Shown: positions 21,246 through 30,296 of the stretch, piece by piece
Position numbering within the stretch: the first letter of the stretch is position 1
How the letters are laid out: each line of letters starts with the position of its first letter
Source: Metallosphaera tengchongensis
GTDB lineage: Archaea; Thermoproteota; Thermoprotei_A; Sulfolobales; Sulfolobaceae
Direction: 5' to 3'
Assembly: GCF_013343295.1 (NCBI RefSeq)
Contig: NZ_CP049074.1
Coordinates: 2,112,898 to 2,176,897 of the forward strand
DNA: 64,000 bases
Program-made: the position numbers and the translations under genes
Notes under the pieces: generated by a model
Database searches by the model: none
Seen by the model: the letters and a program-made list of their open reading frames with translations, nothing else
What the model was told of the DNA's origin: nothing

Positions 21246-21619
21246 GAGACTCTCACACAGGGATATCCCAGATTGTCTCTGAGCTCTGGGTATACCAACA
21301 CGCTAGTTATCTTTGGTTTAACTGTTACCTCCTTGTTATCAGCCTGTATTATCACTACACCCTCGTCAAGGACCTCTATGTCACTCGGTACTACAGGATT
21401 TGAAGACCCCATCATGTTACACTGAGGCCCCATCTTGGACTTATCCGACTCTACAGCTAACACGCCCATTACGCTAACGTTATAGCCATCCTCTTGGATT
21501 TTCACGTATGTAGGGATGAGAAAGAGCCTGATGAAAACTATTTCGTCATTAACACTTATTCGCGCTACTAAAGGTTTTATCACCCTAACTTCATAAGAGG
21601 GCTTAAGGTTTCGGCTCAT
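21218..21619 (-). CDS. Unknown beta-rich protein, second gene of an overlapping operon
   Basis: 133 residues from the ATG at 21619 (MSRNLKPSYEVRVIK); the frame is open five codons earlier. The composition (VKIQEDGYNVSVMGVLAVES, VVIIQADNKEVTVKPK, many valines) suggests a beta-sandwich or structural protein. It overlaps the upstream gene by 17 bases and the downstream gene by 28. No homologue recognised. The tight overlaps argue that all three are real and act together. Confidence 0.5.
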   Translation of the reverse strand: MSRNLKPSYEVRVIKPLVARISVNDEIVFIRLFLIPTYVKIQEDGYNVSVMGVLAVESDKSKMGPQCNMMGSSNPVVPSDIEVLDEGVVIIQADNKEVTVKPKITSVLVYPELRDNLGYPCVRVSWIHLTNVK

Positions 21620-21899
21620 CTGAGTCGTCCTCAAATTCTATATCGATAGTACAAATTTTCCCTTGCCTATCTCTATAGATTAACACTAGAGCATCGTGGG
21701 ACTCCACAGTGTAATACTCACCACTGAACTCTACAGCCAAGCCCGCCTTACCGTACTCCTCTACTTTCGCATACCTATATTGGGAATATGAAATAGACGG
21801 AACCTCAACCGCGTTGTCAGAGGTAAAAGTAGTATTGGAGTTAGAACTGTTGAAGGTCACCTCGACCGGAAGATCCTGCGTGATCACCATCTTACCCAT
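21603..21899 (-). CDS. Unknown small beta-rich protein, first gene of an overlapping operon
   Basis: 98 residues, starting MGKMVITQDLPVEVTFNSSN and ending with an acidic tail (IEFEDDSDEPKP). A 13-base tandem repeat (agactttatgggt on the minus strand) covers the start, so there are two ATGGGT sequences; only the inner one is in frame with the body. Family unknown. It leads the three-gene unit at 20844-21899. Confidence 0.5.
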   Translation of the reverse strand: MGKMVITQDLPVEVTFNSSNSNTTFTSDNAVEVPSISYSQYRYAKVEEYGKAGLAVEFSGEYYTVESHDALVLIYRDRQGKICTIDIEFEDDSDEPKP

Positions 21900-22079
21900 A
21901 AAGTCTCACCCATAAAGTCTATTAACTTTTCTAGAGTTTGAGCTTTAAAACCTTCTTCTCATGAGACTCCCCTCTTTCGACTTAAAGACAACGAGGAGCT
22001 TCAGCTGATCATTACAGGAGGGGGATCTGACCTCCTTCTAGTCCTAAAGGGCGAGACTTGTCCTCCTTTGTCATGAACA

Positions 22080-22190
22080 TTCATGGTTCTCTTAGCCTCT
22101 CGACTGCCCCCACATGAGAGATGTAGCTCCGAATCGATGAGGGGGAACCCCCTAAGGGGAGGAAGTCAGATTTGACCTTGAATTTCAATT
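22080..22190 (+). mobile_element. Solo right end of a TnpB family B element
   Basis: About 110 bases match the tail of the TnpB relics at 34440-34570 and 55130-55260: ctctcgactgc, cacatgagagatgtagc, cgaatcgatgagg and a final ggaggaagtca. No coding part of tnpB remains here. Confidence 0.5.
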
Positions 22191-22274
22191 GATAAAGGAA
22201 GGACAAACGGGAATCTGAAGGTACCTTAGATTCCGATCCCAACCCTTGTAGCCCTTTTTCGTGTGTGGATAACA

Positions 22275-22540
22275 ATTTGGTTGATATAAATTGAATTTTC
22301 TTTGTTGTGGAAAAGCATTTTTAGAGTGAGGCCTAGAATAGGTTTGATTTCCCAAATTATCTCTACCCTTTTAAGCCTAGGTTTCATTCCTTGGACGAGA
22401 TTAGCCTTGACGTCTTACTTGCTACTCTAAAGGACTTTATTACCTCACACTACCTTGCTTTTCACAAGTTGGCTAATGTTAATTATGAGCTTGATGTTAA
22501 GCATGGTGATTATTTGCTCGTTGATGAGGGTTAATGGTGA
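22275..22540 (+). repeat. Decayed repeat, second copy
   Basis: The better preserved partner of the repeat at 20180-20480. It encodes a C-terminal peptide (DVLLATLKDFITSHYLAFHK, LDVKHGDYLLVDEG, stop at about 22531). The upstream part is frameshifted. Family not recognised. Confidence 0.4.
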
Positions 22541-22976
22541 TTACTACTTATATATAGGCTAGTTGTATTCTTTACGCCTTAAGAGTAGATTTCACATCTA
22601 TGTGATGTAAAATTAAGCTCGAGAATTGGAGGGATAAGGTTACACGATAAGGCTACAAGGAATTCTCTTGGTCTAAACACGGGGTTGAATCTTTGGCAGG
22701 AGGAGCTTAGCAAATATTCAGGGTCGAAGACTAGCAAGCACGGACTTCACATTGAACTCAACGAGGAGCACAATAACGAGGTAGCTAAAACTATTCTTCA
22801 ATATAATTTACTCTATCTAAGCATAAGTTGGAATAAAATTGGGGGTGGATGAAATTGTTGTCCACACGCGAAAACCCTAAAGGACCGTTCTACAATTTCT
22901 TTAAAATTGAAATCTTGAGGTCTGTCGTTCTTTTATCAGATAGTAATTACTGAATTTTTATAAACTATTTAAAGTC
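22541..22976 (+). other. Gap with an unassigned open frame
   Basis: A frame at about 22632-22854 reads GIRLHDKATRNSLGLNTGLN and HIELNEEHNNEVAKTILQYN then a stop. It looks protein-like but has no nearby start codon, so it is probably the C-terminus of a truncated gene. A TATA-like tttttataaa at about 22955 serves the next gene. Confidence 0.35.
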
Positions 22977-23507
22977 ATGGAGAAAGTTTTTATCTTCCTT
23001 TTTGGAAGATACAACACGTGGAAAACGATGTCTGGCCCAAGTTTGCCCAACCTGGGAGTAAAAGATGAACTTGATACTTTATACTATTACGCTATTTACT
23101 TATCGCCAGGGTTATTTGAATCTCTTATAGACGAGATGGCCGAAAGGAGAGAACTTTCAAAAGTTAAACTATTGCGAGAGATGGGGATGAGTACTGGAAC
23201 GCCCTATAAGAGCCTTGGTAGAGAAGCGAGAGAGAAAATTCTAAGGGAAGCCGTTAAGATTTTAGGACCAGAATATGTTATCTCTGAAATGTTTTTCGAT
23301 ATAAAGTTCATCTACGAGGGGTTTGTAAACGACGTTCTACAAGCCTTAAACGCTTTAGGGACAGAGAACGTTGAGGGCCTGCGAAATACTGTGCTAAATG
23401 AGGCTGATAACATTAGAATTTTAGTACGCGATGAAAGTGGTATAAAACACAAGGTCTACACAGTACGCCAACTGAGTACTAAGGACGTTAAAAGTGCAGA
23501 CGAATAG
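22977..23507 (+). CDS. Hypothetical protein
   Basis: 176 residues, helix-rich and charged, unknown family. It begins MEKVFIFLFGRYNTWKTM; the middle holds ELSKVKLLREMGMSTGTPYK and AREKILREAVKILGPEYVIS, which may form helical DNA- or protein-binding bundles. A TATA-like tttttataaa about 22 bases before the ATG supports a leaderless start. It is followed by the relic of a metallopeptidase-like gene in the same direction, so the two may have formed an operon of a toxin-antitoxin or ImmA-like kind (speculative). Confidence 0.55.
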   Translation: MEKVFIFLFGRYNTWKTMSGPSLPNLGVKDELDTLYYYAIYLSPGLFESLIDEMAERRELSKVKLLREMGMSTGTPYKSLGREAREKILREAVKILGPEYVISEMFFDIKFIYEGFVNDVLQALNALGTENVEGLRNTVLNEADNIRILVRDESGIKHKVYTVRQLSTKDVKSADE

Positions 23508-23590
23508 ACAGTTCCTTTGACTTCCCTTCCCGCTATTACTTTGTATATGTCCAATTCATTCCACCTGGACAGACTACGCAAAGAAAAACT

Positions 23591-24054
23591 ATGGAAAATT
23601 ATAAGGAACTAAGGCAAGGGAATGATTGATAGACTGGTGAAAATATTTGACGAACTGCAAAATAGCTGAGGAATTGAACAGTGATAGCTTATCAGATAGA
23701 ATAAGAAAAAACATATACAACGAAACAGTGAGGCAGTTTATATCCATCCTAGGGGTTAGTACCAGTGACATAAAGGTACAGGTTGAATTAATAAGAGCAA
23801 AAGACGCATGATCCAGTAAGATACTAGATTGCACCGAGGTAGACTCCACTAAGGCGGTATATAAGGACAATAAAATCTACGTAATTAAAGAGAGGATGGT
23901 ATGCGTCCAGAATTTACTCCATGAACTCATCCATTCTTTACAACATCCACAATGGAGCTTAGTAGATGACCTCATAAAAGAAGGTCTAATTGAATTTACA
24001 TCAACTTACTTGTTATATAAAAATAGGACTATCTTGTTTAAGATAAGGAATTAA
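23591..24054 (+). pseudogene. Zinc metallopeptidase-like gene, decayed
   Basis: After an early shift, a frame reads LNSDSLSDRIRKNIYNETVR, a TGA near 23809, then EVDSTKAVYKDNKIYVIKER and QNLLHELIHSLQHPQWSLVD followed by EGLIEFTSTYLLY and a stop at 24052-24054. HELIH plus a glutamate some 20 residues later is the zincin (gluzincin-like) active site. Two lesions keep it from being made. It follows the unknown gene at 22977. Confidence 0.6.
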
Positions 24055-24774
24055 CATTAAACTTTTCGAGTGTTTCCGGTGCACTGTTAATAGACGTTTT
24101 ACACCGTGTTCGATAAGAGAAAGAATAGGATATTCTAAGGGCTATTCTCTATGGGCTACAATTTATAAGGACTATAATTTAACTTTAGATGATTAATTTA
24201 ATATACTTATTTACTTTAAAAGTACGAGATTAGAAGTACAACAATTACTAGAAAATATTAAGAAAAACGGTAGGGTAGGAGACCCATGCGATATTTTTCA
24301 CAGAGAAGAGTTAAAACAGGAATGTAAAAATATAGAGAGCTGCTCTAATTTCATGTTTTTGAACCTAAATAATATGAGCTTTCTCTCGTTCAGTCATGGT
24401 TAGCCTTCTCCACTTTATCCAGTAGTACATCTATTGTTGATGAAACTTAGGGTATTGAGAATGACATTGCGACAAATAACTCCCTTGGGAGCTTCAGTTG
24501 GATCTTAACCTTTTGAACAACTTCTCAAGGCTCATATCGTGTGGAGAAGACTAAAAGACAATCCATTGGTTTATTTAGCCATGCGCCCGTTTTCAGCTGA
24601 GTTTTATCAAGAACCCCTCGACGTTAGGTTCGTTAGTCCTTAAGAGGGTCAAGAAGACCTCTGACTTCCTCCACTCCACGCGAGGCTTCCCCTACTTTGT
24701 AAGGAGGACCTGCCCCATAGAGCGTGGAGCAGGCCAGAGAACTAGGACGACGGTCTCATTTACCGTCAGCCCCG
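24055..24774. other. Gap with no assignable gene
   Basis: 720 bases. A short plus-strand frame near 24240-24400 (LLENIKKNGRVGDPCDIFHR) is protein-like but cut off. The right part (24480-24774) is more G+C-rich and may be worn transposon DNA. No repeat end could be identified with confidence. Confidence 0.3.
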
Positions 24775-25335
24775 TCAGACGTTTTGGGCCATGAGACTTT
24801 TGAGTGACCCTATCACTCCCTTGACCTCTCCCAAAAACCTCCCCGTCTCCTCAATCCTCCTATATTTGTACGTGACGATCAAGACGTAAGCGTCCTTTAA
24901 CGCGGGGTACGGGAGCACCCTTATCGACGAGTTCTCGTCGGTCACATCAAAACCGCTTAACTCCTTACCGAGTACCTTACAGTCCAGCTTCAGTCTGCCC
25001 CTCAACAAGGTCTCTGAACTATGCTCGACGAAGTCGATTTCCCCTAGTCTAAACTCTTTAGTTATCTCCTTGAAGTCGTCGACTGCTTTAACGACGTGGT
25101 CCAGAGAAGGGGCTGAGAAGCTCATGACTCCTGAACTGTTGTTAAACTCTAGGACTACATTGTCCTTGACCCCCGTGAAATTGCCTATCAGGACAGACCC
25201 TGGGCCAGGGGTGGGTAAGTTTTGGAGTGAAAGTCTATAGCCCTTGCTCTGTACCGTACCAATGATATCTCTCAAGTCCAGTATGTAAGGGTAAGAGAAC
25301 CTTACGGTCAACCTATTAATAGACCTTAACTGCAT
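24775..25335 (-). CDS. Hypothetical protein paired with an HTH regulator
   Basis: 186 residues from the ATG at 25335 (a GTG four codons earlier is also possible). Strand-rich (LTVRFSYPYILDLRDIIGTV, SVLIGNFTGVKDNVVLEFNN) with a helical C-terminus (FLGEVKGVIGSLKSLMAQNV). I recognise no family. It lies 75 bases downstream of the HTH gene in the same direction, which suggests a two-gene unit of regulator and effector. G+C content is higher than the flanking relics. Confidence 0.5.
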   Translation of the reverse strand: MQLRSINRLTVRFSYPYILDLRDIIGTVQSKGYRLSLQNLPTPGPGSVLIGNFTGVKDNVVLEFNNSSGVMSFSAPSLDHVVKAVDDFKEITKEFRLGEIDFVEHSSETLLRGRLKLDCKVLGKELSGFDVTDENSSIRVLPYPALKDAYVLIVTYKYRRIEETGRFLGEVKGVIGSLKSLMAQNV

Positions 25336-25411
25336 AGCCCCGTACACCTACTTGTACAGTCGTCACATTGTTCCCCGTCTAGACTTCCTCTACCTTTAGT
25401 TCAGGTGTCCC

Positions 25412-25714
25412 CTAGTACCCTGTAACCCTTCTTTTCTCCTTATTAAGGAACTCCATATACTCGTATAACAAGTCCTCGATAAATGAGATTGCCCTTACCT
25501 TGTCTTTTTCATAAAATAGGTCCAATAACTTGACCTTATTTTCGTCGTCTATGTCCTTCACCATCTCCCATATCCAGTGGTATATTGCCCCCCTACTTAT
25601 CCCTATTATCTTCGCTATTTCTGAAAGTTGCACGTTGTTCTCGTTAAGGAGAATGTCCACTATCCTCACGCAGTCAACTTTCGTGAGGAACTTCCCGAAG
25701 TCTTCCCCAAATGT
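25412..25714 (-). CDS. Helix-turn-helix DNA-binding protein
   Basis: 100 residues from the ATG at 25714. An HTH is visible as VQLSEIAKIIGISRGAIYHW (about 30-49), followed by a helical dimerisation-type region (KVKLLDLFYEKDKVRAISFI) and a basic end. The open frame extends 27 codons upstream, but a TATA-like tttataa at about 25740 lies some 26 bases before 25714, which supports the inner start and a leaderless transcript. Likely controls itself and the downstream unknown gene. Confidence 0.65.
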   Translation of the reverse strand, partial: TFGEDFGKFLTKVDCVRIVDILLNENNVQLSEIAKIIGISRGAIYHWIWEMVKDIDDENKVKLLDLFYEKDKVRAISFIEDLLYEYMEFLNKEKRRVTGY

Positions 25715-25944
25715 CATATGTATACCTATAGTACACACATTATAAACACTCTCGCACACACAAGCTGACTTCCTCCCCTTAGGGGTTCCCTTCATCGGTC
25801 CGTAGTTACATCTATGGGGGGCAGTAGAGAGGCCTAGGGATCTCTCTCCATTATAAAAAGCTTCTACCCGGCCCTAAATCGCGAGTCCTCCTGTTGTTAG
25901 ATGGGTAGGACTATTTTTATACGTATATTGAGGCTAAGGTAACG

Positions 25945-26890
25945 TTGTGAATTGATACCGAGATTTTAAAGAGGGCTAAAAAGATATCTGAAGATGGAGA
26001 AATAGGGGATATGATGAGAAGGCAAGGATATATATTGTTTTAAAATAGAGGACAACTGAGCAACAGACGACGAAGTACTAGGCGAATTAAGGAGAAGTTA
26101 GACGAGAGCAAACTAATACATGCTTTAGACCAGATACGTGAGTCTAAGCAGAGGATTGAGATAAAGGTTGAAGCTGCCTATATCGTGTTTGAGGACTGCA
26201 GTAAAATGAGGAGCGCCGAAGAGGATGAGATATTGCTAAATGTACAAAAAGAACTTAGGATCCCCGTAAACTATGTCTGCCTAGATAGGGGAGTGGAGGA
26301 AAGAGGAAGAAATTTTGTAATGACTGCAGTTGATATTAACGTGGCTGATGTAGTCATAGGTAAAGACGATAAACAGTATGTTAGGATAACTCGTTTAGAG
26401 GATGCTCATCACTACAAGAGCTTAGCTGAGGGCTTACAGAGGTATGAGAAGAGTGGAAAGGGAACGACAGGTCTTGGGCTAAACACTTTCACGAGAGGGC
26501 TAAAAACATGCTGGGGGTAGGTAAGTGGATTGCAGAGATGGCTGAGTCGTTTAACGTCTCGTATGCGTTCATAGAGGACCTTACCAAGATAGTTAAGAAG
26601 CTACCAACCGAGATTGATAAACTCTATCTAATACAGTACTGGATTGAATGGTAAGCTTAAAAACAGGGGCTAAAGGTGTATGTCACCCGTACTCCTCTAC
26701 TTATTGTCCTAATTGCGGTAGTGAGATGGAGGGAGTAAGACATAGATATTTTCATTGTGCTAATTGCAGTTATGAAAACGACCATGATGTTATTCCAATC
26801 ATGAACATTTATGGTCTCGACCCTTTCAACTCCCCCTCAGATGTATGTACTAACAGATGAAGGGAACTTCCATAAGAAGGAAGTCACTGA
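25945..26890 (+). pseudogene. TnpB (family B), decayed
   Basis: Plus-strand frames read [37 protein letters not shown] text, then after a shift [20 protein letters not shown] and [18 protein letters not shown], and finally the zinc ribbon [20 protein letters not shown] with CSYENDHDV (26648-26860). These are TnpB blocks; CxxC-CxxC and the last RuvC segment are still present. The 3' tail ends ggaagtca near 26882 like other family B right ends. Stops and shifts make it inactive. Confidence 0.65.
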
Positions 26891-26944
26891 CGGCTTTCAG
26901 CTGACAGACAACAAACTTTTTATCTCTAAATCTTAAAATATTCT

Positions 26945-28142
26945 ATGAAGATAGGGATCAAGAGCATCGGCCCCATTAGAGAGGCAAATATCGACTTTCA
27001 TGATAAAGTTGTAATAGTTGGTGGGAACTCAACTGGTAAGACTTTTATCTCAACCTTAGTGTACTTTCTCGTAACTCTGCCAACTATGTTAGTTGGACCG
27101 CTAAAGTACAAGTTAGAACCCCCGGCCATTGAGGGAAACAAGGAGGTCTCCCTAGAAGTTCCAGTGAGTTTAAAGGAGTTAATTGAAGAGAACAAAGATA
27201 TAATATCTAAAATAACCAAGGAAGGGTTAAAGTCTGTATTTGGTGTAAACATTAAAGATTTAATAAGGTTTCAAGATAATGAAGGCGTCGTAGAGAACGA
27301 TAAGATCAAGATTGTCTTGGCCGGGGACGACGTTGATGTTGAAACTAAAATAGATGAGACAGAGAACTTTGACGTCGCAGTAGTGAAGATCTCTACTGGC
27401 CTTCAGCCCTATAGCAGCACAAGCAGTCCAGAGGGTAAAATAGTGGTCATCACTGGGGAAAAAGTAAAGGAGTGCCTTGAAAACACATTAGCGTACCATT
27501 TCTTAGTGAAGTTCCTTATGGATCCCTCTTATTACCCTGTGGCATATTTAAGCACCGAAAGGATAGCCTCAGCGTTTTATTTACCTAACCTGAATAAGCT
27601 AATTTTGCCCCCAGTTTCCGCAAGCTTAAGTAAACCCTTAATCGCTGATTTCTTAAAATATATAACTCCTGGCGTCAAGTTTGAGCTATTCGGTCATGAA
27701 GTGGAGGTAAACAAGGACTCCTTAATTAGGGTGTCTAAGGAGGGGAGAGGTTAACCCTTCTTTAGTGTCTACTGGAATATACCAATTCACACCAGTCGAG
27801 TTAGCTCTGAGAAACCCTATACTTAAGAGTGTCATAATAGAGGAACCTGAAATAAACTTACATGTCGACGCACAAATTGAAGTGGCAAAAAGGTTAGCTA
27901 CAGAGAGCACTAAGAGGCTGGTTATAACTACCCATAGCGAGTGGATACCAATGTTCGTAGCTAAGAAAATGGTCGGCAGAACTGGAGGTTTAAGGATCTA
28001 CGAGGTCGTCGACGGTGTGCTTGAAGAGAGAAAGGTAGATGAGGAAGGTTTTGTGGAGACCTTCAAGACGATCTTTCCAAAGGCAAATAAAGGAATGGAG
28101 GAGTTGCTACAGGAGGAGGGCAAGCTCAGTGAAATTAAATGA
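26945..28142 (+). pseudogene. AAA ATPase (OLD/ABC-like), frameshifted
   Basis: Two frames make one ABC-type ATPase. Bases 26945-27754 carry the Walker A VIVGGNSTGKTFIS near residues 24-37 and a long insert. After a shift at 27752-27765, the text VNPSLVSTGIYQFTPVEL (signature-like), SVIIEEPEINLHVDAQIE (Walker B with catalytic Glu) and LVITTHSEWIPMF (switch His) follow to 28142. This is the layout of AAA_21/OLD-type ATPases of defence systems. Either it is a fresh pseudogene or it uses programmed frameshifting. A downstream gene starts inside its last codons. Confidence 0.65.
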
Positions 28143-28260
28143 ATTTATGAGTATTGGGGATGGAGTCTTATGTATAAAATATGATAAGCTCTGTAGAGGG
28201 CAGAAAAAGAGCGTTTACGCCGTGATAAGCAGTTTCAGTGAGAGAATTAAGTTTACATAA
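28129..28260 (+). pseudogene. Truncated partner gene of the ATPase
   Basis: A GTG at 28129, 9 bases after a strong GGAGG ribosome site, overlaps the ATPase 3' end by 14 bases and reads MKLNEFMSIGDGVLCIKYDK and GQKKSVYAVISS before running into the left end of an IS607-derived short element at 28229; the frame stops inside it at 28260. The rest of the gene is lost. ATPase plus overlapping partner is the usual arrangement of two-gene defence modules, but the partner's identity cannot be told. Confidence 0.45.
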
Positions 28261-28495
28261 CTCCATATTGATACCTTACACGACAGAAGAGGTCTTACCC
28301 CAGATGTGGGTATGTATCCCGAAAGGGAGTAAGATAACTTGAGATGTGCGGGTTCCCCCACTTAGGTGGTATACCGTCTAGGAGGGTCGGGGTTATCTTA
28401 ATGGGGCGGAGGAGGAAGGAGAACCCGCTCGACCCCCGTGACAAGGGTTGAGGGTTGATATCAAATTATATGAGATCCGATGAGACCTAAACCCC
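28229..28495 (+). mobile_element. IS607-derived short element (MITE 3)
   Basis: 267 bases beginning gcagtttcagtg, followed by the left-end text tacataactccatattgat and, directly joined, the tnpB 3' region (ccagatgtgggtatgtatcc) through to gagacctaaacccc. It is in the same orientation as the intact element at 30812. A small deletion/insertion lies near 28340. It interrupts the ATPase partner gene. Confidence 0.7.
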
Positions 28496-28706
28496 AGGAG
28501 CTTAGAGCTTTCGAAGTACATGAGTTTGACAAGAGGAGGACAAACCTTCCCTTTAGGGGGTGGAAAAAGTATTTTAAGTTTAAAACGCTCCCTGCAGATG
28601 AGGCTCTACACCTCTCCACTGCTTCTAAGAAAGTTCCGAATTGGTGGAACTAACGACCCGCAGAAGGGGATTCTCGTCCTTTAGGACTGACAAACCAGTA
28701 AGAAAT

Positions 28707-29966
28707 TTACACTAACTTGTCTTCGCCCAGCAACCACTTCCACATTGGTATAGCCTTAATCCCTTCTATCTCATCCTCATAGTCCCATGTTATTATTGTA
28801 GCGTTGTCAACCTTGAGCTCAGACTTAGCCTCAATGATTGCCTTGACTTCCCTATCCTCCACCTTATCTGTAGCATACGTCACTTGAATTAGAGCTATGG
28901 GACTGAAGTTCTTAGCTACTACAAAATCCACCTCTCTCTTTCCCTTCCAGTAAAACACTTCTCTATACCCTCTCCTCAGAAGCTCTATGTATACTAAATT
29001 CTCCATTGCGTTGGATATTGAAAATTCGTAGCCTAAAGCCGTCGGATAACCGGTGTCAATTATGTATAATTTTTTCGGATTGGCTTTCCTCTTCCTCTCG
29101 CTTTTCTCAAACTCTTCTACAAAGAAGGAAAAGTAAGTCTCTTTAGCCCTATTGAAGAGCTCGATGACTGTCTCCTTCCCTATCTTAATCCCTAAGCTTC
29201 TCATGTACTCATAGACCTTATTGATGGTCGTCGGTCTAGCGTAATTTGATATTAAATAGCTAGCAAAAAGTGAAGCAATATCAGCTTTAACTGTAGAGAA
29301 GTCCCTTACTATAATTGAATCAAAATAGGATTTCAACAGCCTTATCTTCTCGTTATTCTCATTCTCAAGAACTACAGCTGGATAGGAGCCGTAATACAGG
29401 TACTCCCTTAGAAACGACAATATTTTGCCTCTTTCAAAGGTATATTCAATTAGCCTATTATACTCGAAACTCTTAAATCTTAAAAATTCCTTGAAGGAGA
29501 GCGGAAAAACTTCATAGTTTACGCTCCTCCCCCTCAACTCTTCGGCGATCCTTAAGGGAGTTAGTAGCGATGAAGAACCAGAGAGGAAGACTGTGGAACT
29601 AGTCCTTTTCCTAAACCAACTTCCATAGTTTTCAAGTTTTTGGACTTCATCTAGAAAAATATATCTGGGCTGTTTTCCGGTCAGTTCCACAAAAACAGTC
29701 AAAATCTTATCTAAGTCCTCTACCTTAGAGCCCTTTAATCTATAGTCTTCAAAATCAACGTAAAGTATCTCGTCATGAGATGCTAGACCCCTCTTCATTA
29801 TATCTTGAATTGTCTGATATAAAGTGAATGTTTTACCGCTTCTTCTACCGCCAGTCACGGTTATTATGTAGTCTTTATCTAAAGGGAGTGAAACGTCTCT
29901 CCTTATGACGTTTGGGAGAGGTGAGGTGAGCCATTCCGCGATATAGCTCCTTAACCTTTCTTCCAC
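28707..29966 (-). CDS. AAA_14/DUF4143-type ATPase
   Basis: A P-loop ATPase of the widespread archaeal AAA_14 + DUF4143 type, role unknown in most cases. Walker A ITVTGGRRSGKTFTLY, Walker B YIFLDEVQKLENY, then FLSGSSSLLT as sensor and a C-terminal nuclease-like DUF4143 domain with KKLYIIDTGYPTALGYE and YWKGKREVDFVVAKN...IQVTYA (a PD-(D/E)xK-like arrangement). The frame is open to 30065 (TTG), but a TATA-like ttattaata lies about 26 bases before a GTG at 29966, giving 419 residues and a family-like start (EERLRSYIAEWLTSPLP). A 25-base palindrome upstream may be its operator. Confidence 0.75.
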   Translation of the reverse strand: MEERLRSYIAEWLTSPLPNVIRRDVSLPLDKDYIITVTGGRRSGKTFTLYQTIQDIMKRGLASHDEILYVDFEDYRLKGSKVEDLDKILTVFVELTGKQPRYIFLDEVQKLENYGSWFRKRTSSTVFLSGSSSLLTPLRIAEELRGRSVNYEVFPLSFKEFLRFKSFEYNRLIEYTFERGKILSFLREYLYYGSYPAVVLENENNEKIRLLKSYFDSIIVRDFSTVKADIASLFASYLISNYARPTTINKVYEYMRSLGIKIGKETVIELFNRAKETYFSFFVEEFEKSERKRKANPKKLYIIDTGYPTALGYEFSISNAMENLVYIELLRRGYREVFYWKGKREVDFVVAKNFSPIALIQVTYATDKVEDREVKAIIEAKSELKVDNATIITWDYEDEIEGIKAIPMWKWLLGEDKLV

Positions 29967-30006
29967 AACAATACAGTAGGAAGTTTGTATTAATAAGTCT
30001 GTTTCT

Positions 30007-30031
30007 GACCAGTTTAACGTTAAAACTGGTC
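30007..30031. promoter_or_regulatory. Palindromic operator candidate
   Basis: A 25-base near-perfect inverted repeat with arms gaccagttt and aaactggtc around taacgtta, followed by a second short palindrome ggtctctcatagacc (30028-30042). It lies 41 bases upstream of the preferred start of the ATPase gene and inside its longest open frame, so it argues for the shorter start and for control by a dimeric regulator. Confidence 0.5.
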
Positions 30032-30296
30032 TCTCATAGACCATATTTTTATATAAAAAGAACAATTAATATAAAATAATTTTATATCATGTTAAATAAT
30101 TTTCATATATTGCAAAGATATGGCTCCCATGAGTGTACTCGACAAAGTTTGCATCCTTTGGTCGACTTATCCCTTGATAACTTTGTTTTGCTCTATCGTC
30201 GTGGGTTACTTCCCTTCTCATATAGTGACAAATTTTTCACGTTTAGCTTTCAAGCCCTGCTCATAGGCTTATATAAGGAAATTTTTAAATGGGAAT
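30032..30296. other. Intergenic region with divergent promoters
   Basis: Contains no believable gene. The TATA box cttatataag (30268-30277) is centred about 25 bases before the ATG at 30297, giving a leaderless transcript. Confidence 0.5.

Noticed and set aside
26945..28142. Programmed ribosomal frameshifting in the ATPase
   Set aside because: Possible, but no clear slippery run or following fold was identified at 27752-27765, and the surrounding genes show many plain inactivating shifts, so a pseudogene is the simpler reading.
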